In this document: one piece after another, positions 24,217 through 33,031 of the stretch | How the letters are laid out: every line of letters starts with the position of its first letter | Numbering within the stretch: the stretch's first letter is position 1 | NCBI RefSeq assembly: GCF_000144645.1 | Contig: NC_014377.1 | Coordinates: 1,488,001 to 1,552,000 of the forward strand | Direction of reading: 5' to 3' | Source of the DNA: Thermosediminibacter oceani DSM 16646 | GTDB taxonomy: Bacteria > Bacillota > Thermosediminibacteria > Thermosediminibacterales > Thermosediminibacteraceae | Length of the DNA stretch: 64,000 nt | Program-made: the position numbers and the translations under genes | Notes under the pieces: generated by a model | Seen by the model: only the letters and a program-made list of their open reading frames with translations | What the model was told of the DNA's origin: nothing | The model's database searches: none

Positions 24217-26067
24217 TTATGATGTTGTTGCCATACTATAGGACCTCAGATTCCCATCTTTATCCAACAATAACCGGACATTTTTTTCTTCCTTATTAAA
24301 GCGGTATGCCCGTCCACCTATCAGTATTAAAGCGTTCTCAAAGGCATGTCCCACGGTAACTACGGCTTTAGGGCCAGTCACTACCCTGGTGGCGGCCCCG
24401 CTTTTGGCCCCCAGCTCTCCCACATGCACATCCCCGCCGGCGTGTATTTCGCCACCGCGAAATACCCCGGATACGGTGACTTTCTTACCGGCCTCTATCC
24501 GGGAAATATAACACCCACTGCCCACCACCCGGACATCGCCGGTAGCTATTACTGTAGAATTGTGTACGCTTGACGCTTCCACATCACTTTCAGTAGATGG
24601 GGTAAAAGCAAAGGCCTGTTCCCATTCCCCAGCTCGTGCCGCCAATGTTTCGATCTCCTGGAGGTCCCGCACAGCCAGCGGGGAACGAACCAGCACACGT
24701 TCGACTTCCCGGACAAACTCTTCCAGGCCTTCAGCGGCCATTCCCAGTGGCATTGTTTCAACCTGCTTTCTAAAGGTACCGGCAGCAGCAGGAAGATGGC
24801 TAAACTTTCCCTCCAACAATAACTTTACCAGGGGGCCGATACCGCCTTTAAGATCGCCTTGCTTGAAGGCCGGGTGTCCCAGCAACTGCCGGATAGCCAT
24901 TGTCATCTCTTGAAGCCCGACCGCCAAAGCATGAACCTGCGGCAACATCCGCTGTAGATGAGTAGGAACTCTTCCTGCGATTATTACCGAAGATAGGATA
25001 TTCCCGCTGATAAGGATGGACCCAGCAGCTTGAACCCTCGCACCGGAGACCAAGCCTCCCACCCTTACATTTCCGTCGGCCTCGACCACCATCCTCTCCG
25101 TCACATTTCCGGTAATTAAGACATCTCCTTTGAAGACAATGTTACCTGAGGCAAGGTCTACATCACCATTATGTACCAACTCAGGTAATACGCTCACCTT
25201 TACCAAGTTGCCCCAGCGGGAGACAGCGGGACGTCCAGAGCGGGCCGCTATAACCCGTTCACCATCCCCGGTAAGCACCGCTCCCTCACCTGCAGAAAGG
25301 ATAAAATCACGTGGCGACGGCGGCAAAATCACCTCACCCTTGACGCTGGTGCCAGGGCGTCCCTGCTCCGGAGGGTGTTTGACAGCAAGGATTTCTCCCG
25401 CCTCCACCGAAGTAAAAACAAAGCGTTTCCGGAAATCCACCGCTTTGTCTTCTTTCGCCACTACCGGCACCTTGGGATTAAGGGGAAAAAGCAATTCTAC
25501 CCGTCCGTCTTTTCCCGGCTCTGCGGGAATACCTCTTGCAACAACCACCTCTTCTTCATCGCAGGATGTAACGGCTCTGAAGCATGCTTCCCAGTCGATT
25601 CCATAATTAATTCCCAGACGGGATAACTCCTGCAATAGTTCATCCCATGTAAGCGGGGGATGTAGTTCTTCCCGCTCCACTACCGATAACTGCAGTATCC
25701 TGGCTGGCGGGAGATCCGGTAATTCCCGGTAAAGTTCTACTGTAGGGCGTACTCTCAAAATCGCTTGTAGGCCATCGGAAGAAACGGTCACAGACCATTC
25801 CCCTTTTCTCATCTCCTTCACCGTCTCCAACTGCACCGTGTCTTTACTGGATACGGGGATGGGTTGAGTGCACTCCCGGCCGTTAATAATAAACCTCACT
25901 CCCGGACAAGGCACCACCACCGGGTAAGGTCCCTCCGGTCTGTGCCGGACAATCAGGCACCCCTGTTTAACCAAAGCATACGGCCCCACCGCTTCTCCTT
26001 TCAAAAAAGCTTTGTTCAATATATCGGCTGTTGCTATTAGGGCATCCCGGGCAATTTCCTCCTTCAT
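24217..26067 (-). CDS. fapA: FapA/DUF342 family protein
   Basis: A 616-residue protein. The central and C-terminal parts have the repeated beta-helix-like glycine pattern of DUF342: GDVDLASGNIVFKGDVLITG, VEADGNVRVGGLVSGARVQA, TVIATGDVRVVGSGCYISRI and GEIHAGGDVHVGELG. The N-terminal part is less conserved. FapA proteins occur near flagellar, chemotaxis or partner-switching genes; in Vibrio FapA is tied to polar flagellar assembly. Here it is the last gene of a signalling operon and lies 19 bases after a STAS gene. AGGAGG precedes the ATG. It may be the output or scaffold of that pathway. Confidence 0.85.
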   Translation of the reverse strand: MKEEIARDALIATADILNKAFLKGEAVGPYALVKQGCLIVRHRPEGPYPVVVPCPGVRFIINGRECTQPIPVSSKDTVQLETVKEMRKGEWSVTVSSDGLQAILRVRPTVELYRELPDLPPARILQLSVVEREELHPPLTWDELLQELSRLGINYGIDWEACFRAVTSCDEEEVVVARGIPAEPGKDGRVELLFPLNPKVPVVAKEDKAVDFRKRFVFTSVEAGEILAVKHPPEQGRPGTSVKGEVILPPSPRDFILSAGEGAVLTGDGERVIAARSGRPAVSRWGNLVKVSVLPELVHNGDVDLASGNIVFKGDVLITGNVTERMVVEADGNVRVGGLVSGARVQAAGSILISGNILSSVIIAGRVPTHLQRMLPQVHALAVGLQEMTMAIRQLLGHPAFKQGDLKGGIGPLVKLLLEGKFSHLPAAAGTFRKQVETMPLGMAAEGLEEFVREVERVLVRSPLAVRDLQEIETLAARAGEWEQAFAFTPSTESDVEASSVHNSTVIATGDVRVVGSGCYISRIEAGKKVTVSGVFRGGEIHAGGDVHVGELGAKSGAATRVVTGPKAVVTVGHAFENALILIGGRAYRFNKEEKNVRLLLDKDGNLRSYSMATTS

Positions 26068-26086
26068 TCACGAACACACCTCCCGC

Positions 26087-26407
26087 CTAAGCGTTGGGAT
26101 TTGCCTTCAATGCTTCCATCACCTGAAAAAAACCTATCACTTCCAGGTCTTCTCGAATAAGATCCGGGATATTAACAATTTTCAGGGTGCGCCCCTTACT
26201 GAAAAAGTGTCTGGCCTGGTTCAGAAGCATTCCCGCCCCGGAAGAATCTATGAACCTAAGTCCCTGCAGGTCTATCTCCACCACTCCCTCCGGCCGACGC
26301 TGAATTTCCTGTTGTAACTGATCCACGTTGCTAAAGTCCAGTTCGCCTTCCACCTCCAGGATTGCCATTCCTTTCTGCTGCCGGACTCTAATCTCCAATC
26401 CTTTCAC
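26087..26407 (-). CDS. STAS-domain anti-sigma factor antagonist
   Basis: A 106-residue protein with the SpoIIAA/RsbV fold. The phosphorylatable serine lies in LRFIDSSGAGMLL (about residues 49-61), after an N-terminal strand pair. A GTG start at 26407 overlaps the phosphatase gene by 20 bases, so the two are translationally coupled. It is expected to be phosphorylated by a HATPase kinase and dephosphorylated by the adjacent phosphatase. The target (sigma factor or other partner) is unknown. Confidence 0.9.
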   Translation of the reverse strand: MKGLEIRVRQQKGMAILEVEGELDFSNVDQLQQEIQRRPEGVVEIDLQGLRFIDSSGAGMLLNQARHFFSKGRTLKIVNIPDLIREDLEVIGFFQVMEALKANPNA

Positions 26408-27113
26408 CCGCCTTTTCCGTCACTTTTATGACAACCAGTGTTACGTCATCCTTTTGAGGAAAACCGCTGGTAAATGTCTCCAGGTCAGATAAAATATTTT
26501 TTCTTATCCTGTCCGCCTCAGCGCCATGGTGAAGACTTACTATCTCTCTCAATCGTTTCTGCCCGTACCTTTGTTCCCCCGGCCCACAGGCTTCCACAAG
26601 TCCATCGGTATACAGCACCACCGCATCTCCGGCAGAAAGAAAAAATTCCTCTACTCCTGACCCAAGGTAATCTTCCAAAAGGCCCAAGGCGACTCCCCTG
26701 CAACGGGCAACTTTCACCTCGCCACCGGATAGAAGAAGGGGAGGGTGGTGCCCTGCATTAACACATGAGAGGCGTCCTGTTATACCGTCGTAACACAGTA
26801 GGCATAGCGAAGCGAAGGCCCCGTATTTCCGCAGTTCATACCCTCCCACCTTGTTTAACCTGCGAACGACTTCAAGAGGATTCGGATTAATCCTGATACA
26901 CTCCAGGAGCATATAGCGGATTGTTTCCATCAGTCTGGCCGCATGGAATCCTTTCCCCATAACATCTCCAATAACAGCAAACACGGTTCTATTATCGCAG
27001 GAAATAAAATCAAAAAAATCTCCCCCGACCTGGCCGGCTGGCAGGCTGCAGCCACTACCTTCCAATCCATAAGCACTTAATATTTTCTCATTTCCTGTAA
27101 TCACTTCTATCAT
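26388..27113 (-). CDS. SpoIIE-type PP2C serine phosphatase
   Basis: A 241-residue protein that is almost only the phosphatase domain. Metal-binding motifs are VGGDFFDFI, IGDVMGKG and DDVTLVVIK. The start ATG 27113 has GGGAGG 8 bases upstream and lies just after the stop of the first STAS gene. It probably removes phosphate from one or both STAS proteins and so switches partner binding. It lacks its own sensor domain, so input must come through another protein such as the PAS-HATPase. Confidence 0.92.
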   Translation of the reverse strand: MIEVITGNEKILSAYGLEGSGCSLPAGQVGGDFFDFISCDNRTVFAVIGDVMGKGFHAARLMETIRYMLLECIRINPNPLEVVRRLNKVGGYELRKYGAFASLCLLCYDGITGRLSCVNAGHHPPLLLSGGEVKVARCRGVALGLLEDYLGSGVEEFFLSAGDAVVLYTDGLVEACGPGEQRYGQKRLREIVSLHHGAEADRIRKNILSDLETFTSGFPQKDDVTLVVIKVTEKAGERIGD

Positions 27114-27114
27114 T

Positions 27115-27441
27115 TTATTCCTCCCTCTCTTCTCCGGCTGGAGCGGTGCTTTGCTCCAGGAGCCTGTCAAGCCCTACCAGCCGCATCACCTCCGCCACAT
27201 CGGGTTGCGGCCTCAAAATCAGCATCTTGCCTCCCTTTTGTCGCCATTCGTTGTTAATGTCCAGTAAACTTTTCAAACCGGTAGAATCAATGAAAGAAAC
27301 ACCTGACATGTCCACCTCCAAGGTGCATTCCCTAATTTTCCCAACAACTTCTTTAAATTGCGCTACTGTTTCTACGTCCAATTCACCGTTCAACACTACC
27401 CGGCATACTCCCCGGGCAACAAAAACTCCCACTTTCAACAA
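27115..27441 (-). CDS. STAS-domain anti-sigma factor antagonist (second)
   Basis: A STAS protein of 108 residues with the phosphorylation site in VSFIDSTGLKSLLD (about residues 48-61). The start is TTG at 27441 or 27438, with GAAGGTG upstream. It lies between the PAS-HATPase gene (33-base gap) and the phosphatase gene (1-base gap). Having two STAS proteins with one kinase and one phosphatase suggests either two outputs or a relay. Confidence 0.88.
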   Translation of the reverse strand: MLKVGVFVARGVCRVVLNGELDVETVAQFKEVVGKIRECTLEVDMSGVSFIDSTGLKSLLDINNEWRQKGGKMLILRPQPDVAEVMRLVGLDRLLEQSTAPAGEEREE

Positions 27442-27474
27442 TCAAATCACCTTCTTTATTGATCTTGTCCGGTC

Positions 27475-28716
27475 TTAACTTATCGCAGGTACAACGCAAA
27501 AGTCCATGGCTAGGGTGGTACCCGACGGTCCAGTATTGAGGTGGAGGTAGTCCGCATAGTAGAGCATCAGGGTAAATCCACACCCCAGGGAATTCTTGGT
27601 TGAATAATGTTGCATCAGTGTGGCCCGGGCCAACTCGCTTTTTTTTATTCCCGGACCTCTGTCCCGAACAATAACCCTGACGGTATCCCCTGCCTGTCTG
27701 GCTTGCCAGCACCCGCCCCCCGCATGTTTCAGAGCGTTAGTCAGCGCCTCTGACAGGCACAGGGCGATCGCGTGCCACCTGCGCCTGTCAATAGAAGGCA
27801 AAAATTTTTGTATTATCCGGCGGGCTTCAGGAATATCATGGGTCTGCCGTACCTCACCCTTGACCAATTCTGTCCCTTCCGATACCACTCTCTCAATCTC
27901 TTCACCATTCGCGAGGTTCAGCCGGCCCCCTGTCACCGCCGCTATAGCCTCCCGGTAAGCCTGCATCTCCCGCCGGTACATCTTTCTCTCCTTTTCAATC
28001 ACCTCGGTTATGTCAAAAGCCAGCAGTCCTCCGCTCTTGTGGTCGAAAGGCACGCCGTGGAGGTCAAACACCCTTTTCCCATCTTCGCTGACGATTAATT
28101 CGCGCCGGTGTTCTGCTTGACGGATAGCCTGACGCATCAGCTTTTCCGCTTCTTCCATGGGCAGGGCCAGGTCAGCTTGACCTGAAAGGTAGCGAAAGCG
28201 TCCCCCTTCGTATTTCATAACCTTCCCCACCTTGAGAGCGTTAATTATTTCGGATTTCTCCACTTCAGCCAGCAGCTTTTCCCTGACAAGGTCCTGAAGG
28301 TGCGCCGGCAAGCGCTTGGTAATCTCCTGAACCAGCTCACCGGCGCTTCCTCCCAACAACTGATATTCCTCCTTGCTGAGACGAAAGGCAGTTTCCTGGT
28401 TCCTGTGGACATACAAGATATCAAAAACATGTACATTATTTTTCCCTTTGAAAGGTACCCCGGCAACCTCAACCCACAAGCCTTCCTGCAGCCTGATTTT
28501 ATACCGACCCGGAATTGGAGCCTCCGTTTCCAGTCCAAACTCCCTGGTACTTAACACTAGAATGCGAGCTGGGTATTGCTTGCCATGCTCATCTTCCAGT
28601 AATATCCGAACAGGCGGCGAAGGCACCCGTCGAAGGGGACCTGCCGGAACAAAATTATTGCATTCCACACAATTACGGTCTGGATGTTTTTTCGCGCATT
28701 CAATACACCGCTGCAT
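27475..28716 (-). CDS. PAS-containing anti-sigma-type serine kinase with N-terminal zinc knuckle
   Basis: A 413-residue protein with several parts. Residues 4-19 hold C-x2-C-x8-C-x2-C, a likely zinc site. Residues about 33-105 may be a PilZ-like or other beta domain (PVRILLEDEHGKQYPARILV). Residues about 145-240 resemble a PAS domain ending in LLAFDITEVIEKER, followed by a coiled-coil linker. The C-terminal part is a HATPase: LSEALTNALKHA (N box), RDRGPGIK (G1) and GCGFTLML (G2). It is the first gene of the partner-switching operon. AAGGAGG precedes the ATG. It should phosphorylate one or both STAS proteins in answer to a signal bound by the PAS or zinc part. Confidence 0.8.
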   Translation of the reverse strand: MQRCIECAKKHPDRNCVECNNFVPAGPLRRVPSPPVRILLEDEHGKQYPARILVLSTREFGLETEAPIPGRYKIRLQEGLWVEVAGVPFKGKNNVHVFDILYVHRNQETAFRLSKEEYQLLGGSAGELVQEITKRLPAHLQDLVREKLLAEVEKSEIINALKVGKVMKYEGGRFRYLSGQADLALPMEEAEKLMRQAIRQAEHRRELIVSEDGKRVFDLHGVPFDHKSGGLLAFDITEVIEKERKMYRREMQAYREAIAAVTGGRLNLANGEEIERVVSEGTELVKGEVRQTHDIPEARRIIQKFLPSIDRRRWHAIALCLSEALTNALKHAGGGCWQARQAGDTVRVIVRDRGPGIKKSELARATLMQHYSTKNSLGCGFTLMLYYADYLHLNTGPSGTTLAMDFCVVPAIS

Positions 28717-28921
28717 TTTTTCACCTCCTTATACCGTAAAATATTACGAGCCACCTTCTCTTTTTTTGTAAAATTAGAGATTACCGAATCATCAATACAA
28801 GATGGAGAAAATGGCTCAGTAAATCGATTAACTATTATATTTTTGATTAAAGAGCACTTGTCGCTTCATTTCGGACCGTAACGACTAACATCGCCCGACA
28901 TCAAGATATCACCTGAAAAAT

Positions 28922-29908
28922 TTACACAAACCACTTTCCGTATTTACTTTGTTGAAATATCAATCCCCTCGGTAAATCATTGCCAACAACTGCTATTAAT
29001 GCTTCTACGATCTCCGGATCAAATTGGGTTCCACCGCATCTTTTCAATTCTTTGCATGCTTCAACAACGGTCATCTTTTTCCGATAAACCCTATTTGAGG
29101 TCATCGCGTCAAACGCATCAGCTACCGCAATTATCCGCGCCCCCAAGGGTATATTTTTACCCTCAACTTTTATCTCGGGATATCCATTGCCATCAAAATA
29201 TTTATGGTGATAAAGCACGTTCTCCGCCAGCTGCTGAAACTGCGGAACATGAGCCAATATTGAAGCACCTATAATCGGGTGTCTTTTTATTTCGTACCAT
29301 TCACTTTCAGTGAGAGGTGATTTCTTGTTGAGTGTAGATTCTCTAACACCGATTTTCCCGATATCATGGAGAAGGGCCGAATAATATACTTCATTTACTT
29401 CTGAAGAAGACAACCCCATAAAGCAAGCAATTTTTCGAGCGATTTCTGCAACATTTTTCGAATGGTTATACAAAAAGTCATCTTTTGCTTCAATAGCATT
29501 AACTAAAGCACTCAACATTTTGGTGTGAACTTGTTCAACTTCTTCACTTTGACTTTTAACAAATCTACTACTGCTGATTAATTCAACGAGCATTGTTCTA
29601 AACTGTAAACCCGCCGTATAAACCAGCCCAAAAACTATCGGATAAAGCACAGATCCATATATAGCAAGATTTCCGGAACGCTCTTTTAAATGAATATAAA
29701 AAGATAAAAAGATAAACACCGGCAGGCAAGCCCAGCTCCACTTTCTAGGAAAGCTTATAGCGGTTAGAAAAATAAGTATTATGTAGAAAACTGGCGAAAA
29801 TATGATAGAATCCGGCTCTACGAAATAAACCAAAAAAGCGGTCGATACAAGCGTAAAAACTATAACTCTTGTCTTTGCTTCATAACTCCATTTTGAAAAT
29901 AGTCTCAT
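28922..29908 (-). CDS. Membrane HD-GYP domain phosphodiesterase
   Basis: A 328-residue protein. Residues about 12-105 hold four to five membrane helices with no recognisable sensor. Residues about 130-300 are the HD-GYP domain with LLHDIGKIGV (HD pair) and HHKYFDGNGYPE (GYP), plus VADAFDAMTSNRVYR. These motifs are complete, so cyclic di-GMP hydrolysis is likely. It lies upstream of the partner-switching operon on the same strand with a 205-base gap, but base composition is more A/T-rich than that operon, so separate control is likely. Confidence 0.9.
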   Translation of the reverse strand: MRLFSKWSYEAKTRVIVFTLVSTAFLVYFVEPDSIIFSPVFYIILIFLTAISFPRKWSWACLPVFIFLSFYIHLKERSGNLAIYGSVLYPIVFGLVYTAGLQFRTMLVELISSSRFVKSQSEEVEQVHTKMLSALVNAIEAKDDFLYNHSKNVAEIARKIACFMGLSSSEVNEVYYSALLHDIGKIGVRESTLNKKSPLTESEWYEIKRHPIIGASILAHVPQFQQLAENVLYHHKYFDGNGYPEIKVEGKNIPLGARIIAVADAFDAMTSNRVYRKKMTVVEACKELKRCGGTQFDPEIVEALIAVVGNDLPRGLIFQQSKYGKWFV

Positions 29909-30389
29909 AAAAATCCCCCTACTATAAAAAAAATAGAGGTGTTGCTTTTTTTAAAATTCGACAAATTTTTTAATCTTGTACAACGATCTTTTAGGATTAT
30001 TGACCTGAAAATATAGGTAATTTTTACTATTGTATACACATTTATACTATATACTAAAAGTAATACAAAATTCAATTCTTCCGGACGCCAGGATTGTAAC
30101 AATTTTCATCATCATTCATCACAATTTTTATAGTCACCCATAAAACTTTTATCATTATTGATTGAATTATGTCGAACTTTCTTTTTTAGTATTGTCATAA
30201 ATAAAAAGGTGACAGCGGTAATATTTACAGCTGTTTTTTGAACATAAGATAATGTTGTACGAATTGAATAAAAAATTTCCGTTGATTCTCCTGATTATTA
30301 ATAATAAGGTACTTTTGTGACTTCAATGAAATACATCAACTGCAGTTATATTATGCTAGGCACTATTAATTCGATTACGGGGGTGTGCA
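29909..30389. other. Intergenic region without a convincing gene
   Basis: A/T-rich control region between the divergent HD-GYP and LuxR-type genes. A weak hairpin ACAGC...GCTGT followed by T6 lies near 30212-30237. I see no convincing promoter or RNA gene. Confidence 0.5.
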
Positions 30390-31373
30390 ATGCTAAATAT
30401 ACTTCTTATAGATCCCAACAATGAGAGAAATTCTAAAATGTTAAAGAAAATAAGACAGATGGGCCATAGAGTAAAAGGATGCAGAAATTTTTATGAAGCG
30501 GTTCAATTGTTGAAGGAGGATAATTTTGATGCGATTATAGAGAGGGTAATTCCCTCCGACCTTTACATAACGAATTGTTCACCACTTTATTTCGATTATA
30601 ACAAGAGCAAGTATATAGCCCATTATATAGGAGACGGTGAAAGTGCTGCAAATAAAGAATTTTTCGAAATAGTTACCAAATTAGCCTTTACGAACCTTAC
30701 CGAAGTGAAAGACAATATTTTTTTATTTGCCGACAAGAATCTAGACGTTATGATAATCGAACCTACGACAATTTTGCGTATAGGGCTCAAGGCGATAATA
30801 GAGAGCACCTTTTTTTTAAATTATGCTGGTGAGGCGAAGACGGCATGTGATGCCGTCCCCTTGTTAGAAGAAATACACACAGATGTTATTCTGATTGGGG
30901 TAAACTTGAAAGATGATAAGGAGGTCGACGCATGTAAACTGATTAAAGTTCGGCATCCTAATATGAGCATTGTAATTTTTTGCAACATTGAAGAGCAGGA
31001 GATAGCATTTCCATATATTAAAGATTGGGCGGATGCTATTTTGCTTAAAAGTTGCGACAAAACCGATCTAATATATGCAATAACAAAAGTAGTCCAAGGC
31101 GGAAAATTTATCGATACAAAAATTGTTAAAGAACTGCTTGCGAAGCCCAATAGCGAGGTTGGTAAAAACCCGCTAAATCTTTTAACGGCCCAGGAACAAA
31201 AGGTTTTTTACGCGCTGGCTTTAGGAAAAACCAACAAGGAGATAGCTAGTGAACTGTATTTATCGCCGGCAACAGTAAGAAATTATGTATCAAAGATTCT
31301 GCGCAAACTTAATTTACCTAACAGGTCTGCTGTGGTATCGTATGCGATGAAAAATTTATATATTCAAAGATAA
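30390..31373 (+). CDS. LuxR/NarL-type regulator with degenerate receiver domains
   Basis: A 327-residue protein. Residues 1-80 (NILLIDPNNERNSKMLKKIR) and about 118-235 (DVMIIEPTTILRIGLKAIIES) both resemble receiver folds, but the second has ILIGVNLKDD where a phospho-acceptor Asp is expected, and the first has no clear acceptor either. Residues about 265-325 are a LuxR helix-turn-helix (LTAQEQKVFYALALGKTNKE and IASELYLSPATVRNYVSKIL). It may therefore act without phosphorylation or bind a ligand. It stands alone, with no kinase nearby, next to the HD-GYP gene. Its stop TAA at 31371-31373 runs into the terminator hairpin used by IS copy 2. Confidence 0.85.
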   Translation: MLNILLIDPNNERNSKMLKKIRQMGHRVKGCRNFYEAVQLLKEDNFDAIIERVIPSDLYITNCSPLYFDYNKSKYIAHYIGDGESAANKEFFEIVTKLAFTNLTEVKDNIFLFADKNLDVMIIEPTTILRIGLKAIIESTFFLNYAGEAKTACDAVPLLEEIHTDVILIGVNLKDDKEVDACKLIKVRHPNMSIVIFCNIEEQEIAFPYIKDWADAILLKSCDKTDLIYAITKVVQGGKFIDTKIVKELLAKPNSEVGKNPLNLLTAQEQKVFYALALGKTNKEIASELYLSPATVRNYVSKILRKLNLPNRSAVVSYAMKNLYIQR

Positions 31374-31402
31374 AAAGTTCCGGGAAAAATTCCCGGAACT
31401 TT
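31374..31402. repeat. Left direct repeat of IS1182-type copy 2 (a terminator hairpin)
   Basis: A 29-base repeat identical to 32998-33026. Its core GTTCCGGGAA...TTCCCGGAAC is flanked by AAA and TTT, so it works as a terminator in both directions between the convergent LuxR-type and peptide-binding protein genes. Confidence 0.92.
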
Positions 31403-32997
31403 CAGCTTGTAGACAAAGCCGCTTTTAGGATGCATAACCTAAAAGCGGCTTTTTGTTGAAGGCGAAGAAAATTTTTAAGAAAAACGAATGTAAAGCGGGG
31501 ACTGTTGGCGGAAACGTTCCCCGTCTTTTCTTCCATAAAGCCAGCTTTTTTAAATTCATGCATGCGAAAAGAAGCGTGAGGTAATGTCCAACTTTCCTCA
31601 AGCCTCGTAGATTTGTATAGCGCATGCCATGCTTTTCCTTCGCATCGGCAAATACCCGCTCGATGGTCTGGCCGCGCATTTTGTATAGTTCTTTACCCCA
31701 TTGGGTGTGTCTTATATCTTCCGCTATTTCTATGTAATGCTCCCATATATGCCGAGTTATGATTTTTGTGTAATTTTTACTTTTGGTGCACTGTAGGCGC
31801 ATGGGACATTTACAGCATATTTGGGGGTTGCTCCTATATTCCCGGTATCCCGCCCGGTTGGTGGTGCTGTATTCTAATATTTGGTTGTTGGGGCATATGT
31901 AACAATCATAATATTCGTCATAGACGTATTCGCGTTTTTTAAAGTAGCCATCTTTGGTCATCGGCCTCTTGTAGGGCATAACGGGAAGCGCTCCTGCCTC
32001 AATGATTTCTCTGCATATCCCGGGGGTTTTGTAGCCTGCATCAACCACTACCGCCTCTATTTTAGAAAATTTATCGTTTACTTCTTGAAATAAATCGGAG
32101 AATACCTGGCTGTCATGAACATTTCCAGGTGCTATTTTGACACCAAGGACAAAGTTGTTCCGGTCACAGGCTACAGAAGCTGTGTAGGCAAAGCAGCGCT
32201 CTTTTTCCCCTTTTTGAAACATCCCACTTTCAGGATCTGTGGTGCTTACCCTGACTTTTTTAGAGCTATTTTCTCCTTTGTTGTTATCGTCATCATCATC
32301 TTCTTCTTCAAAGGGCTTTTTACCGTTTGCTTCCCGTTCGGCGTTGATTTCTTTTAAAAGTTCTTCCTTATATTTTTGAGTCCGTTGCTTAGCGACTTTC
32401 TCGATATATTTATTCTTATTGGCACTGGCTTTTATGTGAGTAGCATCGATAAATACTGCATCTGTTTTAACAAACCCGCATTCTATTGCTTCCATCAACA
32501 CCCGCTCGAATATCTTTTCAAATAGATCACTTTCCTTAAACCGCCGTTCATAGTTTTTTCCAAAAGTTGAAAAGTGAGGTATTTTTTCTTGTAATCCATA
32601 GCCTAAAAACCAACGGTAAGCTACATTGACTTCTACTTCTCTGATGGTTTGGCGCATGGAGCGGATTCCATACAATGCTTGGAGCATGAGTAGCTTAATT
32701 AACACTACCGGGTCAATACTAGGTCTTCCTGTATTTTCGCTATATAGGTCTTTTACTTCTTCATATATGAAACTAAAGTCGATGCTTTCTTCTACAGCTC
32801 TAAGGAGATGGTCTTGAGGCACCAGGCTATCGATGCTTACTAATTCTACTTGCTTTATTATTTCTCTATTTTTCTTCGTTAACATTTCATCGCCCCACAA
32901 TATTTTTGTATCTTCTTTAATTTTACTAAAAAGCTGATGATTTTTGTACTACCTTTTGCAAAAAAAGACTGTCGACAGTTACTTTGTCGACAGTCTG
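31403..32997 (-). mobile_element. IS1182-family insertion sequence, copy 2
   Basis: A 1595-bp element of the same length, ends and orientation as copy 1 (22569-24163). Visible differences are a handful of bases, mostly near the transposase N terminus. It is flanked by a perfect 29-base direct repeat, different from that of copy 1, so the two copies inserted independently. Confidence 0.93.
31425..32900 (-). CDS. IS1182-family transposase (copy 2)
   Basis: A 491-residue protein, full length, and identical to copy 1 except for about four residues near the N terminus (IIKQVELV for IIEQVELV; FSFIYEEV for FNFIYDEV). The reading frame is intact. The near identity points to recent transposition or to gene conversion between copies. 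Confidence 0.95.
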   Translation of the reverse strand: MWGDEMLTKKNREIIKQVELVSIDSLVPQDHLLRAVEESIDFSFIYEEVKDLYSENTGRPSIDPVVLIKLLMLQALYGIRSMRQTIREVEVNVAYRWFLGYGLQEKIPHFSTFGKNYERRFKESDLFEKIFERVLMEAIECGFVKTDAVFIDATHIKASANKNKYIEKVAKQRTQKYKEELLKEINAEREANGKKPFEEEDDDDDNNKGENSSKKVRVSTTDPESGMFQKGEKERCFAYTASVACDRNNFVLGVKIAPGNVHDSQVFSDLFQEVNDKFSKIEAVVVDAGYKTPGICREIIEAGALPVMPYKRPMTKDGYFKKREYVYDEYYDCYICPNNQILEYSTTNRAGYREYRSNPQICCKCPMRLQCTKSKNYTKIITRHIWEHYIEIAEDIRHTQWGKELYKMRGQTIERVFADAKEKHGMRYTNLRGLRKVGHYLTLLFACMNLKKLALWKKRRGTFPPTVPALHSFFLKIFFAFNKKPLLGYAS

Positions 32998-33026
32998 AAA
33001 GTTCCGGGAAAAATTCCCGGAACTTT
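32998..33026. repeat. Right direct repeat of IS1182-type copy 2
   Basis: Identical to 31374-31402, whole hairpin included. It lies 5 bases after the stop of the peptide-binding protein gene and serves as that gene's terminator. Confidence 0.92.
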
Positions 33027-33031
33027 ATAAT

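Noticed and set aside
29905-30102. Short open frame (65 codons, minus strand) upstream of the HD-GYP gene
   Set aside because: It overlaps the HD-GYP start, has no ribosome site and no family resemblance; it lies in a control region.
22569-32997. Two like-oriented IS1182 copies as a composite transposon carrying the signalling genes
   Set aside because: Each copy has its own, different direct repeat on both sides, so they inserted one by one; a composite unit would share one outer repeat.
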